64,000 nucleotides of DNA from Antedon mediterranea (GCF_964355755.1 NC_092673.1:23999001-24063000), one strand, 5' to 3'; shown: positions 12,901 through 26,200, counted from the stretch's first letter. Numbers and translations: made by a program. Notes: generated from the sequence alone by a model not told the origin.

Positions 12901-15900
12901 ACAAGATGCAATATATACTAAGGGGCAGTTCCAAGTAAAACAAACAAGGGGGCAATATAGCCTACAGTTTGTTTGCTCCCTAATGTGTCCCTTAATAGAG
13001 GTTCTACTGAACTAACATATGAACATTATGAATTATCTTGTTTTAAATGACTTCTTTTACAGGGTGTATGTTCCGTATTAGTTGAGTTCTATTATAAGTG
13101 CTATACTTACATGGTTAGTAATGCTAATCATCAGATTCTAAGAGACGATTGGAATAATCTTCCTGAAGAACTTAAAAGCAAGATTAAACAAGGTACGCTC
13201 TGTCTACACTATCGAACTAGTTTGACAAAAAAAACTGCGATGTTCCCATGGTAGTGAAAATTAATAAAATAAAACAAAAATTATTCACGTTCTCAAAACA
13301 AAAAAAGTCCAAAAAGACAAAAAAGGGGTCACATTTAACCAGAAGCCCATTGTCTTCCAGACAACCAATGTTTTGTCTTTAATTTATGGTTTATATGGTG
13401 TAAATAATTTTCTTCTATCACATTTTTGTTTAAAAGTGAATAATTATGTGACATGATAATTGCCTATTCAGCAACAACTTTTTTCCATACTATTTTAATA
13501 ATATTTACTTAGATGCTGTTTACGTAGATGAAAGAAAGAAAACTGTAGTGCCTAAACCAAAGTTAACAAGTTCATCAAGGGTTAGTATTGTTATAATTTT
13601 TTTATATTTTTAAATATTAAAATGTGCCTAAACTCAAGCTTCATCTGAAAAGTAAGTTGCATCTATCACATTATTTTGTTTAGATTCTATTCACAATATG
13701 TGTCATTTTGTTTCGAACATTTTCAGTTTTATTGTTGCTTTTTTTGTAGAAAAATGTAATAATAGATAAATGTACCAGTTATGTGGTGGAAATAATATGT
13801 AACAGATATAATTTTAAACATAATTAGTTTTGATCAAGTATTAAAACTTAAATATTAATAGAATAAATTCAAATTTATATAAGGTAGTATGATCAAAATA
13901 TATGTACTGTATATAACGATGTTTTTTTTTTTAGCCAAAAACAAAACCACCACAAATTGAGAAAGCAGACGCAACTAAATCTAAAGGTGCAAAACCTAAA
14001 ATAAGAGGTGTTCATACGAAACCACCAGAAGTAACTAAAAAAACATCTGTTAAGCCCAAAACTGTGAATAATCCACCATCAACTATATCAGCCAGTGCAC
14101 CATCAAAATCTACTTCCTTACAACCAAGAGGACTGAAATCAGAATCTACCAAATCAAAGGATTCTTCAGCAAAATCTAGTAAAATCCAGATACAGTCGAG
14201 AGTACTTTCTTCTACTTCTACAAAATCTACAGGATCCCCTGCCAAACCTAAAGAATCTTCAAAAAAGCCTTCAGGTTCTACAAGTCTGACGGCTGCAAAG
14301 TCTAAAGAAGTTTCTGTGAAAGTAAAAAAACCTGCAAAGGCAAAAGAGCCTCTTAAGGATGCTAAACTTCCTCATCGACCACCTACAGCACCAGGTTCTT
14401 TAAATCTTCCAGTTCAACCGAGAAAAACCAATAAGGAAGTCAAATCTCGTGCAGCAACTTCAGTCCAATTAAAAAAGAGTAACTCCTTACAAAAGTTTTC
14501 TGACGAAAGTAGGCCAGCTTCTTCCAAAACCAATACTTCATTGAATAGCTCTAAAGCAAGCCTTGTGTCTAATGGAAACGTCTCAAGTAAAACACAGAAA
14601 GTTACTAAAACTTCCCATGATAAACTTTTGGATACAAAAATTAAGACAAGGTCGAGAGATGTTACAGCCACAAAGGATAAAACAGCTACAAAAAAGAAAG
14701 AAGACTCATTAAAAAATAGTGGTAGTTCAAAACCAGCAACAGAAATCGTGAAAAAGATCGATCCTATACCATCTACTTCCTCAGATGTAAACACAACAAA
14801 TAAAGAACCTTCTGTAGCAGTGAATGAAGCTAACAATATGACCCAAGATGCATTCGGAGAACAAGAGGATAGGGGTGACAAAGCTGAACAAGTAGATAAT
14901 ACTAACTCTGAAACAGAGGGAAAAGTTGATATGGTTGAAGATTTTGATAAATTGTCTGGCATTACTGAAAACAACGTAACTGTTAGACTTCCTGAGAATT
15001 CTGAAGAAATTGATAAAATCGAATTTTTAAAAAATGAACCATCATTTTGTACAGATGGTTTTAAAACACAATGCCCTCTTGAGAAAGAAGATGATTTAAG
15101 TTTCTCTACCACTTCTCTCAGTAATAGTGAAGTTTTAACTGGAAATGTAGATAATTCATTGGCAAGTTTGCAGTCTACTGAAGAAAAGAGTCGCAGTAGC
15201 AGTCAAATTCCTTCAGAGACTGCCATTAAATGTGATGATGTATTTGATGAGAAGTCAAATAATACTGAAGCAAGTGACATAGCAATGGATGACTGTGATC
15301 CTATTATAACATCAGACAATGAAGTCGAACAAGTTTATGAAGAAGAGGAAGGTATGGTTTCTGAAGACACCAATAGAGTTTCAGATGATAACAAAGCTAT
15401 GGAGATTAAGATAAATGAAATTGAACTTGACTTTGAAGTTCCGATGGACATGACACCAGATGAAAGTGAAGAAGTTGTCAATGAATTGTCTGAAAACAAA
15501 CATGAATGTGATTATGAGGCTAGTGAAAAAAGAATAGAAGATGGAGTCAAAGAAAAAGAACTAGAATATGTTGAAGAAAATGATATACATTTTGCTAAAG
15601 CAGAAAGTAGTGAATGTGCGATAATTACAGATGACGTTCTTGAACATAAAGATGATTCATTTACAGAACATGTATTTTGTGAGATCAAAGACAATGAGCA
15701 TGCTGGACGCATACCCGAAGAAGACAATTCTGCAGATTTATCTTGTTTTCTGGAGAGATCAAATGATTGCATAGAAGTTGAAATGGATAAAGATGGCCAA
15801 ATATATACATCAGATCACGGTGATGAAGACAATACAGGTATAGGTTCAGTTTCCAATAAGGAAATTAGTAATGAAAACATAGATAAGGAACAATTCAATG

Positions 15901-16442
15901 CTACAAATGACAGTATTCCATTTGAGGATGACAATGACTTGGAAAGAGAGGCTGACAATATTCAATATGAACACCTTTCTGAAGACCGGAAGGATGAACC
16001 ATTACCTTTAGTATGTGAAGTCCATAGCCTTGAAGCTGATAAAAAGATGTTGGATAATTTCTCTAATGATACTACTGAGGGAGAGTCTGAAGAAAGTCAG
16101 TATAAAGAAGAATCTTGTGTGGAGACTGGAGGAATTGATTGTGTGCATGTTGAAGCTACTGAAAACAAGATGGCAGAACATGTGGTATATTCTAATGATG
16201 ATAAAGAAGCAACTAAAGATATTCTCTATAGCCAAGAAGAAAATGGTATTTATACTGCAGAACCTGATGATAGCATGATGTCCAATGGTGCCTCTAATGG
16301 AGTGCAGAATGGTGTGGACATAACAGGAACATACAGTGAATTGGATACAGACGAAGGCGAAAGGAGCAATGGCAGATTGATATTAAGTAAAGCACTGCAG
16401 TTTGGTTCTTCAAATGGTGCTTCTCTAGAACCAGAATCATAA
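6998..16442 (+). CDS. BTBD8: BTB/POZ domain-containing protein 8 (BTBD8-like), 14 exons
   Basis: Exons: 6998-7163, 8018-8129, 8530-8715, 9275-9688, 10009-10098, 10328-10408, 10808-10904, 11215-11303, 11557-11659, 11861-12043, 12450-12587, 13063-13192, 13513-13580, 13935-16442. All junctions are GT..AG and keep frame, giving 1,454 codons. A first BTB-like region (about residues 80-160) includes HTAILEQRAPDFF. The second BTB domain (about 265-380) includes HYFAAMLSGAWSESS and YYIYGGVLDIP, which match recalled vertebrate BTBD8. A BACK-like helical region (about 380-600) contains LPRVKW, also conserved. The last exon encodes a Lys/Ser-rich and then a Glu/Asp-rich disordered tail. In vertebrates the long form (APache/KIAA1107) binds AP-2 and acts in clathrin-mediated endocytosis and synaptic-vesicle recycling; here that role is inferred. 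Exon 1 is the least certain part. Without it, translation would start at ATG 8026 and give 1,396 residues. Confidence 0.88.
7535..7905. repeat. CT-rich minisatellite in intron 1 of the BTBD8-like gene
   Basis: Units of roughly 25-35 bp built on CCCATCACAATCTCCCTACC and runs of TCTCTTTCC are repeated with many small changes. The resulting open frame is low-complexity (Ser/Pro/Leu/Phe) and is not a credible exon. Confidence 0.8.
10161..10279. mobile_element. MITE family A copy in a BTBD8 intron
   Basis: It lies in the intron between 10098 and 10328. It contains AACACTATCAAACTATTTTA, GTGTGATG-type blocks, GGTAGTGATATG and a closing TTTAATAGTGTAGAC. It is slightly shortened compared with the other copies. 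Confidence 0.7.
13197..13255. mobile_element. MITE family A, 5' half, abutting a splice donor
   Basis: It starts GCTCTGTCTACACTATCGAA, continues into AGTTTGACAAAAAAAAC, then decays. Its first base lies only four bases inside the intron that begins at 13193, so the donor (GTACGC) reads directly into the MITE end. Confidence 0.7.
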
Positions 16443-16776
16443 GGTATTGAGTAATCAAATTGAGAATGGTGTTCATATTACAGATATTCAATTTCAGAAT
16501 CAACCAATATTTGATGATGATTGATTTTAAGTAATGTGTTCTTCAAATGGAGTATGGTGTTCATAAATACAGATCTGTATCGAACTACAAAAGCAACCAA
16601 TGGAAAATGATTTTTATGTAAAGTGCTACAGTTTGTTTTTGTCAAGTGGTGCTTCTCTAGAATCAGAATCAGTTATCAATTTAAGAATGGTGTCAATTAT
16701 ACAACCAACAGCATTTTTTTTTGTAAGCCTCTAACATTTGGTTCTACATTGGTCTTCACTAAAACTTGAATCATAA
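16272..16776 (+). repeat. Degenerate tandem array across the BTBD8 stop codon
   Basis: Five imperfect copies begin near 16272, 16387, 16531, 16617 and 16723. Shared words are GTAAAGCACTGCAG / GTAAAGTGCTACAG, TTCTTCAAATGG, GGTGCTTCTCTAGAA and AGAATGGTGT. The 16531 copy lacks about 58 bases. The stop codon (16440-16442) lies in the second copy, so the array is part coding and part 3' UTR. Confidence 0.65.
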
Positions 16777-16918
16777 ACCCAAACATTAAATTGTATGAAA
16801 ATTAAAATATTGTCTTTAATTAAATCATACATCTCAAAAGTTTGCCAAAATCATTTCACCCCCCCCCCCCTCAACTGTGATTCAGATCTGAAGAGATGGC
16901 ATGTTGATTTTACTCCAA

Positions 16919-17048
16919 AATAAAGCAATGATTTATATATATCGTACTGTACTCTGTTTAGTGTATGTATTGTAAGCTACAAACAATTATGTTGTCATGT
17001 TTGTCAATCTATGGAATGGTAACATGTTGTTAACATTATTGGAATAAA
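16919..17048 (+). terminator. Polyadenylation signals of the BTBD8-like gene
   Basis: AATAAA occurs at 16919-16924 and at 17043-17048, about 480 and 600 bases after the stop codon. These are the first canonical hexamers after the stop. Which one is used is not known. Confidence 0.45.
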
Positions 17049-19191
17049 ATCGTACATGTGTGTGCTGAATACATGTATAATTGCCTCATATAAGTACTGT
17101 GTTATGTGTGCATTAGTAGTAGTAGATTGCAGTAGGGCCTGTATTAAGAGGACACGTAACCTTCAGAACCCAACAAAACTTCCCCTGAATAAGCGTTTGT
17201 TAAAGTTTATGTATATTCTTCTTCGTTCGTTCCATGAGAAAGTGTCAAAGGGTTGTTCCAAAGCAGTGGTTCTACTTATACTGTAAGTTTGATCTGGACG
17301 TAGATTATCAATGTTGCGTAACTTTTACTTTATGTGCAAATAGTATAATACGATATACTGCAATGTAATAATAATAAATCCAAAGTAAAATTTCTGAAAA
17401 GTGCTGTTGGTATCTCAATTGAGATATAAATAAATAAATATATATATATATGCTAATTATATGGGTATGTAGAAAATAATATAGATTTTTGTTTTTACTC
17501 GAATCATGTTTAATAAAGTAATTACGTACTATTATTATTTAATTACTTAAATTTATTATATGTATATTTGGTTTTGTTTGGTTTTACTGATTTCATTGTG
17601 TGCTTTATTTCTTATAATGATAATTTGAAGAATAAGTAAGTATGTAGGTAAATTAGCAATGATTGAACAAATACATATGCTTTTATTTTTAAAAATGAAA
17701 CAATCATGGGATACATAATTTGTGTGTGACTTAGTTTGTTGTTGCCTTGGTGTGTCTTTTTGTATAAAAAATGTTACGAGATAAAAATGTTGAAAATTAT
17801 GCCTGTAATTCATGCTGTGGGATATATCTGTCTTGAATCAATATTTAATATTTTTGGAACTGTCATGTATTCAGTACAGTATATGAGAAAATGTATGTAG
17901 GCCTAGTTACGGTGTTGTGTCCAAGCCTGCGGATTTTTGCTGTATTCCAATAATTCCAAAGTGCTATATTTTAGGCCTACACTTTTGTTCTGATCTTTAT
18001 CGTTCGTAAAAATGTTAAAATTAAAATATAATTGTAAGGTGTTCATTGTTGTGTAGGCCATTATTGTGACATTTTTGGTTCGTAAATTTACAAGGAAATT
18101 TGTTTTAATATGCATTAAAAATAATACCCCCATAAACGGATTTACACGATTAAGTTTGGCAAATGTCCACCCGTTTGTTAGATGATCTTTGTATAGTCAA
18201 ATTCGTGATCGTCGAATCAGTCCTAAAGTACTTTAATTCTTATCTTAAGGATGTTAGGAAATTCGAAAGGTGCACATGCACATTTTTGGGTCTATTTTGC
18301 TTTCACCTGTTTAGATATTGCCATTGGTGGTTAAGCTGTTGTTAAGTTCCATTTATGTGTTTTATTCTTCTAAAACATTAAATACTGTAAGATCTGTCAC
18401 CATGAGTGCTCGTAGCAGCCTACTTAATAACCTGCAATGGATAGACCTACACTTGTTATAACTTTGAATTGATAACATATAAATAACCGTAGGACAAAAT
18501 ATGGTGCCTGTTTTTTAATTAAGTGATTTCGAAAATTCCAAACCTTTCCTATAAGATGTAAGTTATTCAATGTTAATTTTGATACAATCATGTTTTGATA
18601 TAAATTGAGAGTGTGTTTATTGCTGGATTTAATTTCTTTTGCCAATAAAATGTGTTGTAATTATTTATTTCTGGTGTAATGTTTGTATAATTATTCATAA
18701 TCGGTGCCAATTAATAAATAGAGCTGGGAGTTATTCCAAACAAATGTCCACGTATAGGTGTGGTATGTTTGTTGGTCGTGGAGTGCACTGATCGATCTAA
18801 AGCCGAATGCCCTTTAACCAATCTTAGAAATGTGTCCAAAGTAATTTTATAACAAAATAGATACGAATAGTAGGCCTATTATCAGTGTTTTTTTCTTACA
18901 TTTTCACCAAGTACGACTTTCATCATGAATAAGCCAAAATATAACATCAAAACTAGAAACATTAACAAAAAATAGCAAGATTGACTTTATCGGGAAAATG
19001 TAAAAATTACTTGTACTTTTACTCTCTTAAAGAATGAAATCCACTTGATTGGAAATACCGTACCTTTCAGAGGAGTGTTATCATCAGTGATTACATATGT
19101 CTACTACAGCTGAGCCTCTTAAAGACTCCTGGAATTACTGAATTATTCTGTGAATATTGATATGTTACATGGTCTATCCTTGCGTATTTTT
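17049..19191. other. Non-coding stretch downstream of BTBD8
   Basis: Only short, AT-rich open frames on both strands. No domain, RNA gene or clear mobile element was recognised. It includes a TA-rich microsatellite near 17430-17455. Confidence 0.45.
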
Positions 19192-19340
19192 AAGCTCTGT
19201 CTACACTATCAAATTAGTTTGACAAAAAAAAAAGTGTGATGTGCCCAAATAATATGGTAGTGATATTCTCAAATACGGTAGTGTTATGACATCATCATGT
19301 CATTTTGTCACATAAAGTTTGATAGTGTAGACAGAGCTTT
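19192..19340. mobile_element. MITE family A, well preserved copy
   Basis: It is bounded by AAGCTCTGTCTACACTATCA and the inverted TGATAGTGTAGACAGAGCTT. The internal GTGTGATGTGCCCAAAT and GACATCATCATG blocks are intact. This is one of the best copies for defining the family consensus. Confidence 0.85.
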
Positions 19341-19390
19341 CGGTGTGTTTAATTTGTAATGAAATTCAATTATTATTAAACGCTTCGAAA

Positions 19391-19460
19391 GTTCTGTCTA
19401 CACTACAAACTTGATGTGACAAAAGTGCCCATAAATGGACACAATGATGTCATAGCACTA
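19391..19460. mobile_element. MITE family A, partial copy
   Basis: GTTCTGTCTACACTACAAAC is followed by TTGATGTGACAAAAGTGCCC and ATGATGTCATAGCAC. The right half is missing. It lies only 50 bases from the preceding copy. Confidence 0.5.
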
Positions 19461-19983
19461 AGGACATCCATAACCTATTGTATTGTAACAATGTGACAAG
19501 TTTTATCGACGTTTTACAGGAAACGTGTTTGATTCTTTAAACATATCTTTGTCGGCGTAGGAGTTATTTAGTAGGCCTACCAGTCTTGAGTTGTTATAAT
19601 AATAATTTAGTCACAATTTACCAAAGTTAACAATGTCATATGATCTTCATGCTCGGTTAATTAACCATCAAACGTGATATTACAATGATTACGTTTTTTT
19701 AAACAAAAGATCCCGGTTAGAAATCTTCTCCAGCTGCCTACCTACTACTAGAATCAATAACGGACACCATGCATTCTCTATTTATTCTTTCTTTTATTTA
19801 TTAAGGTTTTTCATTTGTATTTAAAGGCCATATTTTTATATTTTATTTGAATTTTTAACTTTGAATAAAAAAATATATAATTTTAAACCATTTAGGGCTG
19901 CTATACTTTACGGTGTTTGACCATGAATAAATTAAATTAAATGAAAGAGTGAAAATGTAATAGACCACATCCATCCATGGACC

Positions 19984-20007
19984 TAGCTCTGTCTACACTA
20001 TCAAACT
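19984..20007. mobile_element. Left part of a MITE family A copy, split by a large insertion
   Basis: AGCTCTGTCTACACTATCAA plus ACT stops abruptly at CCCAGC. The rest of the same element, starting TAGTTTGAC, resumes at 32559. An uninterrupted copy reads CAAACTAGTTTGAC across this point. Confidence 0.85.
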
Positions 20008-20009
20008 CC

Positions 20010-22078
20010 CAGCAAACACATAACGTTCAGCTAACGTTATATTTTGGTTAGCGTTTGGTTAGGTTTACTACGAACGTTCGTATAACATCCAAATAACGTT
20101 CATTCACAGAATATTTTTTTCATAACATCATTTAAACGTTATAAGAACGTTCAGAATAACATTCAAAATATGTTATTTACATAACATTGATGATAACATT
20201 TTTCTAACGTTATAAGAACGTTCAAAATAACGTTAAAAAATGATATTTACATAAGGTTATTGGTAACATCTATCTAACGTTATAAGAACGTTCAGAATAA
20301 CATTCAAAATATGTTATTTACCTAACATTGATGGTAACATTTTCCTAACGTTAGAAGAACGTTCAAAATAACGTTGAAAATGATATTTACATAACGTTAT
20401 TGGTAACATCTACCTAACGTTAAAAGAACGTTCGGAATAACATTCAACATATCTTATTTACATAACATTAATGATAACATTTTCCTAACGTTAGAAGAAC
20501 GTTCAAAATAACGTTTAAAATGATGTTTACATAACTTTATAGGTAACATCTACCTAACGTTATAAGAACGTTCAGAATAACATTCATAATATGTTATTTA
20601 TATAACATTAATGATAACATTTTCCTAACGTTAGAAGAACGTTGAAAATAACGTTAAAAATTATATTTACATAACGTTATTAATAATATCTACCTAATAT
20701 GTTATAAGAACGTTCGGAATAACATTCACAATAAGTTATTTACATAACATTATTAATAACATTTTCCTAACGTTATAAAAATGTTCAAAATAACGTTAAA
20801 ATTATAATTACATAATGTTATTAATAAAATCTACCAAACGTTATAAGAACGTTCGGAATAACATTCAAAATATGTTATTTACCTAACCTTATTGATAACA
20901 TTTTCGTAACGTTATAAGAACATTCAAAATAACGTTAAAAAAAATATTTACATAACGTTATTGGTAACATCTACCTAACGTTATAAGAACGTTCGGAATA
21001 ACATTCAATATATGTTATTTACAAAACATTATTAATAACATTTACCTAACGTTATAAAACCGTTCAAAATAACGTTAAAAATGATGTTTACATAACTTTA
21101 TAGGTAACATCTACCTAACGTTATAGGAACGTTCAGAATAACATTCACAATATGTTATTTACATAACATTTTCCTAACGTTATAAGAATGTTTAAAATTA
21201 TAATTACATAATACATATTAATAACATCTACCTAACGTTATAAGAACGTTCGGAATAACATTTTAAACATGTTATTTTCCTAACCTTATTAATAACATTT
21301 TCCTAACGCTAAAGTTAAAAGAACGTTCGGAATAACATTCAACATATGTTATTTACATAACATTAATGATAACATTTTCCTAACGTTAGAAGAACGTTCC
21401 AAATAATGTTAAAAATGATATTTACATAACGTTATTGATAACATCTACCTAACTTTATAAGAAAGTTCGGAACAACATTAAAATAGGTTATTTACATAAC
21501 ATTATTGATAACATTTTCGTAACGTTATAAGAACATTCAAAATAACGTTAAAAATTATATTTACATAACGTTATTGGTAACATCTACCTAACTTTATAAG
21601 AATGTTCAGTATAACATTCAATATATGTTATTTACATAACATTATTTAAGAAAATAACGTTAAAATTATAATTACATAATGCTAATAATAACATCTACCT
21701 TACGTTATAAGAACGTTGGGAATAATGTTAACAATTATACTTTCCATAAAGTTATTGATAACATCTACCTAACTTTATAAGAAAGTTCTGAAAAACATTC
21801 AAAAATGTTATTTACATAACGTTTTTGATGGCATTTTCCTAACGTTGTAAGAACATACAAGATAACGTTTACAATTATATTTACCTAACGTTATAGATAA
21901 CATCTACCCAACATCATAAGAACGTTCGGAATAACATTCAAACAGTTTCCTAACGTTATAAGGACGTTCAAAATAACGTTAACAAATTATATTTACATAA
22001 CAATATTGATAACATTTTCCTAACGTTATAAGGACGTTCAAAATAACGTTGAAATGAGGTTTACATAACGTTATTGAT
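20010..22078. repeat. 140-bp AACGTT satellite (left array)
   Basis: The word GGTAACATCTACCTAACGTT recurs at 140-base spacing (for example 20264, 20404, 20544, 20684 for TAACATC or its variants). Each unit is two related halves of about 70 bp, each with TAACGTTATAAGAACGTTC-like cores. AACGTT is itself a palindrome and occurs several times per unit. The array is interrupted at 22078 by a LINE and resumes at about 22742. Confidence 0.9.
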
Positions 22079-22741
22079 TGGGCCAATGACGTAAAACAAA
22101 TACTATGCATAAATGGATTTGGTAACATATGGTACTCACAACAGGTTAATAATATATATACTTTTATTTCAAATTTTAAACAAAGGCTTACAGACATTGA
22201 ACGACAGAAATTCTACGAAGATACTAGGCTACACTCTAAGCTCCAATATTACAAGCACGTTAAATATAAGTTTGGAATTGAAGAATATCTAACAAAAGTA
22301 ACAAATTACAAACATAGACAAATTATGACTAAGATACGACTAGGAATTTTAGAATTAGAAATTTAAAAAGGAAGATGGAATTGTATAAATAGAAATGAAA
22401 GATTATGCAAATTATGTGCTTTACAATCAATTGAAGATGAATATCATTTCACTTTAGTTTGTCCATTATATTCAGATATTAGAACTAAATATATGTTTTC
22501 CTTTTATACAAACAACCCAACTAAATTAAAATATATTTATCTTATGTCTGCCACAAATACTGATCTTATTGTTAAACTTGGAAAATATTTATTCTTTTCA
22601 TTTAAACGTAGAACAGAATTTCTAAACGCACTCAACTGATATTTATTTAATATTGTATTACATTGTATATTATTTGGGCCAAAGGCCATATATAATAAAT
22701 GTTTCTTGGATCTCCAAGAAAGAAAGAAAGAAAGAAAAGAA
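22079..22741 (+). mobile_element. 5'-truncated LINE inserted in the AACGTT array
   Basis: It encodes the C-terminal end of a non-LTR retrotransposon ORF in one frame (about 22090-22639), with one in-frame TAA at about 22363. It includes a Cys-x2-Cys...His...Cys knuckle (RLCKLCALQSIEDEYHFTLV, then C). The ORF ends FLNALN-stop near 22639. The tail contains the small hairpin GGGCCAAAGGCC and ends in AAAG repeats near 22740. There is no reverse transcriptase catalytic core, so it is dead on arrival. Confidence 0.8.
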
Positions 22742-22980
22742 GATAACATCTACCTAACTTTATAAGAACGTTCGGAAAAATTGATAACGATCAAAAATTA
22801 TATTTACATAACATTTTTCTAGTGTTAGAAGAACCTTCAATTTCTGAAATTTACATAACATTTCTTGAAAACGTTTTACCATGGACAGAATGTTCATAAT
22901 TATAGGCATTTCAATACAATATTTACACATTTTTCTATGGTTTCCTAACGTTTTACAAACATGCATGGTTAACATTAGCA
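22742..22980. repeat. Degraded tail of the left AACGTT array
   Basis: The array word GATAACATCTACC resumes directly after the LINE tail, followed by increasingly diverged units (TATTTACATAACATT, CCTAACGTTTTACAAAC). About 220 bases of non-repetitive sequence (22981-23204) separate it from the next satellite. Confidence 0.7.
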
Positions 22981-23204
22981 GATCGTGTGCATATTTCTAT
23001 GAGTGAAGTAAGAGTAATTGGTAATTCATGTATTTTTTTAGGCGATGTAATATAAACCGTTATTTTGTAAGGTTCAAATTGTGAATGACTCAATACATAT
23101 TCCATCATTGTAACAGTTGGTGGTTTTAAGTTTTGGAGGGAAGTTGTCGACATTTGTATTCTCTAACACAGCCATAAGAAAAAGGATTTCTACGGTATTT
23201 TGAT

Positions 23205-26200
23205 GGTGACGTCTAGATGTATTATTATGGTGACGTCTAGACGTATTATTATGGTGACGTCTAGACGTATTATTGTGGTGACGTCTAGACGTATTATTAT
23301 GGTGACGTCTAGACCTATTATTATGGTGACGTCTAGACGTATTATTATGGTGACGTCTAGACGTATTATTATGGTGACGTCTAGACGTACTATTATGGTG
23401 ACGTCTAGACGTACTATTATGGTGACGTCTAGACGTACTATTATGATGACGTCTAGACGTACTATTATGGTGACGTCTAGACGTACTATTATGGTGACGT
23501 CTAGACGTACTTTTATGGTGACGTCTAGACGTACTATTATGGTGACCTCTAGACGTAATAGTGATGTCTAGACGTACTGTCATAGTGACGTCTAGACGTA
23601 CTGTCCTAGTGACGTCTAGACGTACTGTCCTAGTGACGTCTAGATGTACTGTCCTAGTGACGTCTAGACGTACTGTCCAAGTGACGTCTAGACGTACTGT
23701 CCTAGTGACGTCTAGACGTACTGTCATAGTGACGTCTAGACGTACTGTCCTAGTGACGTCTAGACGTACTGTCATACTGACGTCTACACGTACTGTCATA
23801 GTGATGTCTAGACGTACTGTCATAGTGACGTCTAGACGTACTGTAAGAGTGACGTCTAGACGTACTGTCAAAGTGACGTCTATACGTAATAGTGACGTCT
23901 AGACGTAATAGTGACGTCTAGACGTACTGTCATAGTGACGTCTAGACGTACTGTCATAGTGACATCTAGACGTACAGTCTTAGTGACGTCTAGACGTACT
24001 GTCCTAGTGACGTCTAGACGTACTGTCCTAGTGACGTCTAGACGTACTGTCAAAGTGACGTCTAGACGTACTGTCATAGTGACGTCTAGACGTACTGTCA
24101 TAGTGACGTCTAGACGTACTGTCATAGTGACGTCTAGACGTACTGTCATAGTGACGTCTAGGCGTACTGTAATAGTGGCGTCTAGACGTACTGTTCTAGT
24201 GACGTCTAGACGTACTGTCCTAGTGACGTCTAGACGTACTGTCCTAGTGACGTCTAGACGTACTGTCCTAGTGATGTCTAGACGTCCTGTCCTAGTGACG
24301 TCTACAGTAGACGTACCGTCCTAATGACGTCTAGACGTACCGTCCTAGTGACGTCTAGACGTACCGTCCTAGTGACGTCTAGACGTACTGTCCTAGTGAC
24401 GTCGAGACGTACTGTCATAGTGACGTCTAGACGTACTGTCATAGTGACGTCTAGACGTACTGTCATAGTGACGTCTAGACGTACTGTCATAGGGACGTCT
24501 AGACGTACTGTCATTGTGAGGTCTAGACGTACTGTCCTAGTGACGTCTAGACGTACTGTCCTAGTGACGTCTAGACTTACTGACATAGTGACGACTAGAC
24601 GTACTGTCCTAGTGACGTCTAGACATACTGTCCTAGTGACATCTAGACGTACTGTCCTAGTGACGTCTAGACGTACTGTCATAGTGACGTCTAGACGTAC
24701 TGTCATATTGACGTCTAGACGTACTGTCATAGTGACGTCTAGACGTACTGTCATAGTGACGTCTAGACGTACTGTCATAGTGACGTCTAGACGTACTGTA
24801 ATAGTGGCGTCTAGACGTACTGTAATAGTGACGTCTAGACGTACCGTCCTAGTGACGTCTAGACGTACCGTCCTAGTGATGTCTAGACATACTGTCCTAG
24901 TGACGTCGAGACGTACTGTCATGGTGACGTCTAGACGTACTGTCATAGTGACGCCTAGACGTACTGTCCTAGTGACGTCTAGACGTACTGTCATAGTGAC
25001 GTCTAGACGTACTGTCCTAGTGACGTCTAGACGTACTGTCATAGTGATGTCTAGACGTACTGTCATAGTGACGTCTAGAGGTACTGTCATAGTGACGTCT
25101 AGACGTACTGTAAGAGTGACGTCTAGACGTACTGTCAAAGTGACGTCTATACGTAATAGTGACGTCTAGACGTAATAGTGACGTCTAGACGTACTGTCAT
25201 AGTGACGTCTAGACGTACTGTCATAGTGACATCTAGACGTACAGTCTTAGTGACGTCTAGACGTACTGTCCTAGTGACGTCTAGACGTACTGTCCTAGTG
25301 ACGTCTAGACGTACTGTCAAAGTGACGTCTAGACGTACTGTCATAGTGACGTCTAGACGTACTGTCATAGTGACGTCTAGACGTACTGTCATAGTGACGT
25401 CTAGACGTACTGTCATAGTGACGTCTAGGCGTACTGTAATAGTGGCGTCTAGACGTACTGTTCTAGTGACGTCTAGACGTACTGTCCTAGTGACGTCTAG
25501 ACGTACTGTCCTAGTGACGTCTAGACGTACTGTCCTAGTGATGTCTAGACGTCCTGTCCTAGTGACGTCTACAGTAGACGTACCGTCCTAATGACGTCTA
25601 GACGTACCGTCCTAGTGACGTCTAGACGTACCGTCCTAGTGACGTCTAGACGTACTGTCCTAGTGACGTCGAGACGTACTGTCATAGTGACGTCTAGACG
25701 TACTGTCATAGTGACGTCTAGACGTACTGTCATAGTGACGTCTAGACGTACTGTCATAGGGACGTCTAGACGTACTGTCATTGTGAGGTCTAGACGTACT
25801 GTCCTAGTGACGTCTAGACGTACTGTCCTAGTGACGTCTAGACTTACTGACATAGTGACGACTAGACGTACTGTCCTAGTGACGTCTAGACATACTGTCC
25901 TAGTGACATCTAGACGTACTGTCCTAGTGACGTCTAGACGTACTGTCATAGTGACGTCTAGACGTACTGTCATATTGACGTCTAGACGTACTGTCATAGT
26001 GACGTCTAGACGTACTGTCATAGTGACGTCTAGACGTACTGTCATAGTGACGTCTAGACGTACTGTAATAGTGGCGTCTAGACGTACTGTAATAGTGACG
26101 TCTAGACGTACCGTCCTAGTGACGTCTAGACGTACCGTCCTAGTGATGTCTAGACATACTGTCCTAGTGACGTCGAGACGTACTGTCATGGTGACGTCTA

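Noticed and set aside
14414-15112. 232-codon minus-strand frame
   Set aside because: Antisense shadow of the long last exon of the BTBD8-like gene; no independent features.
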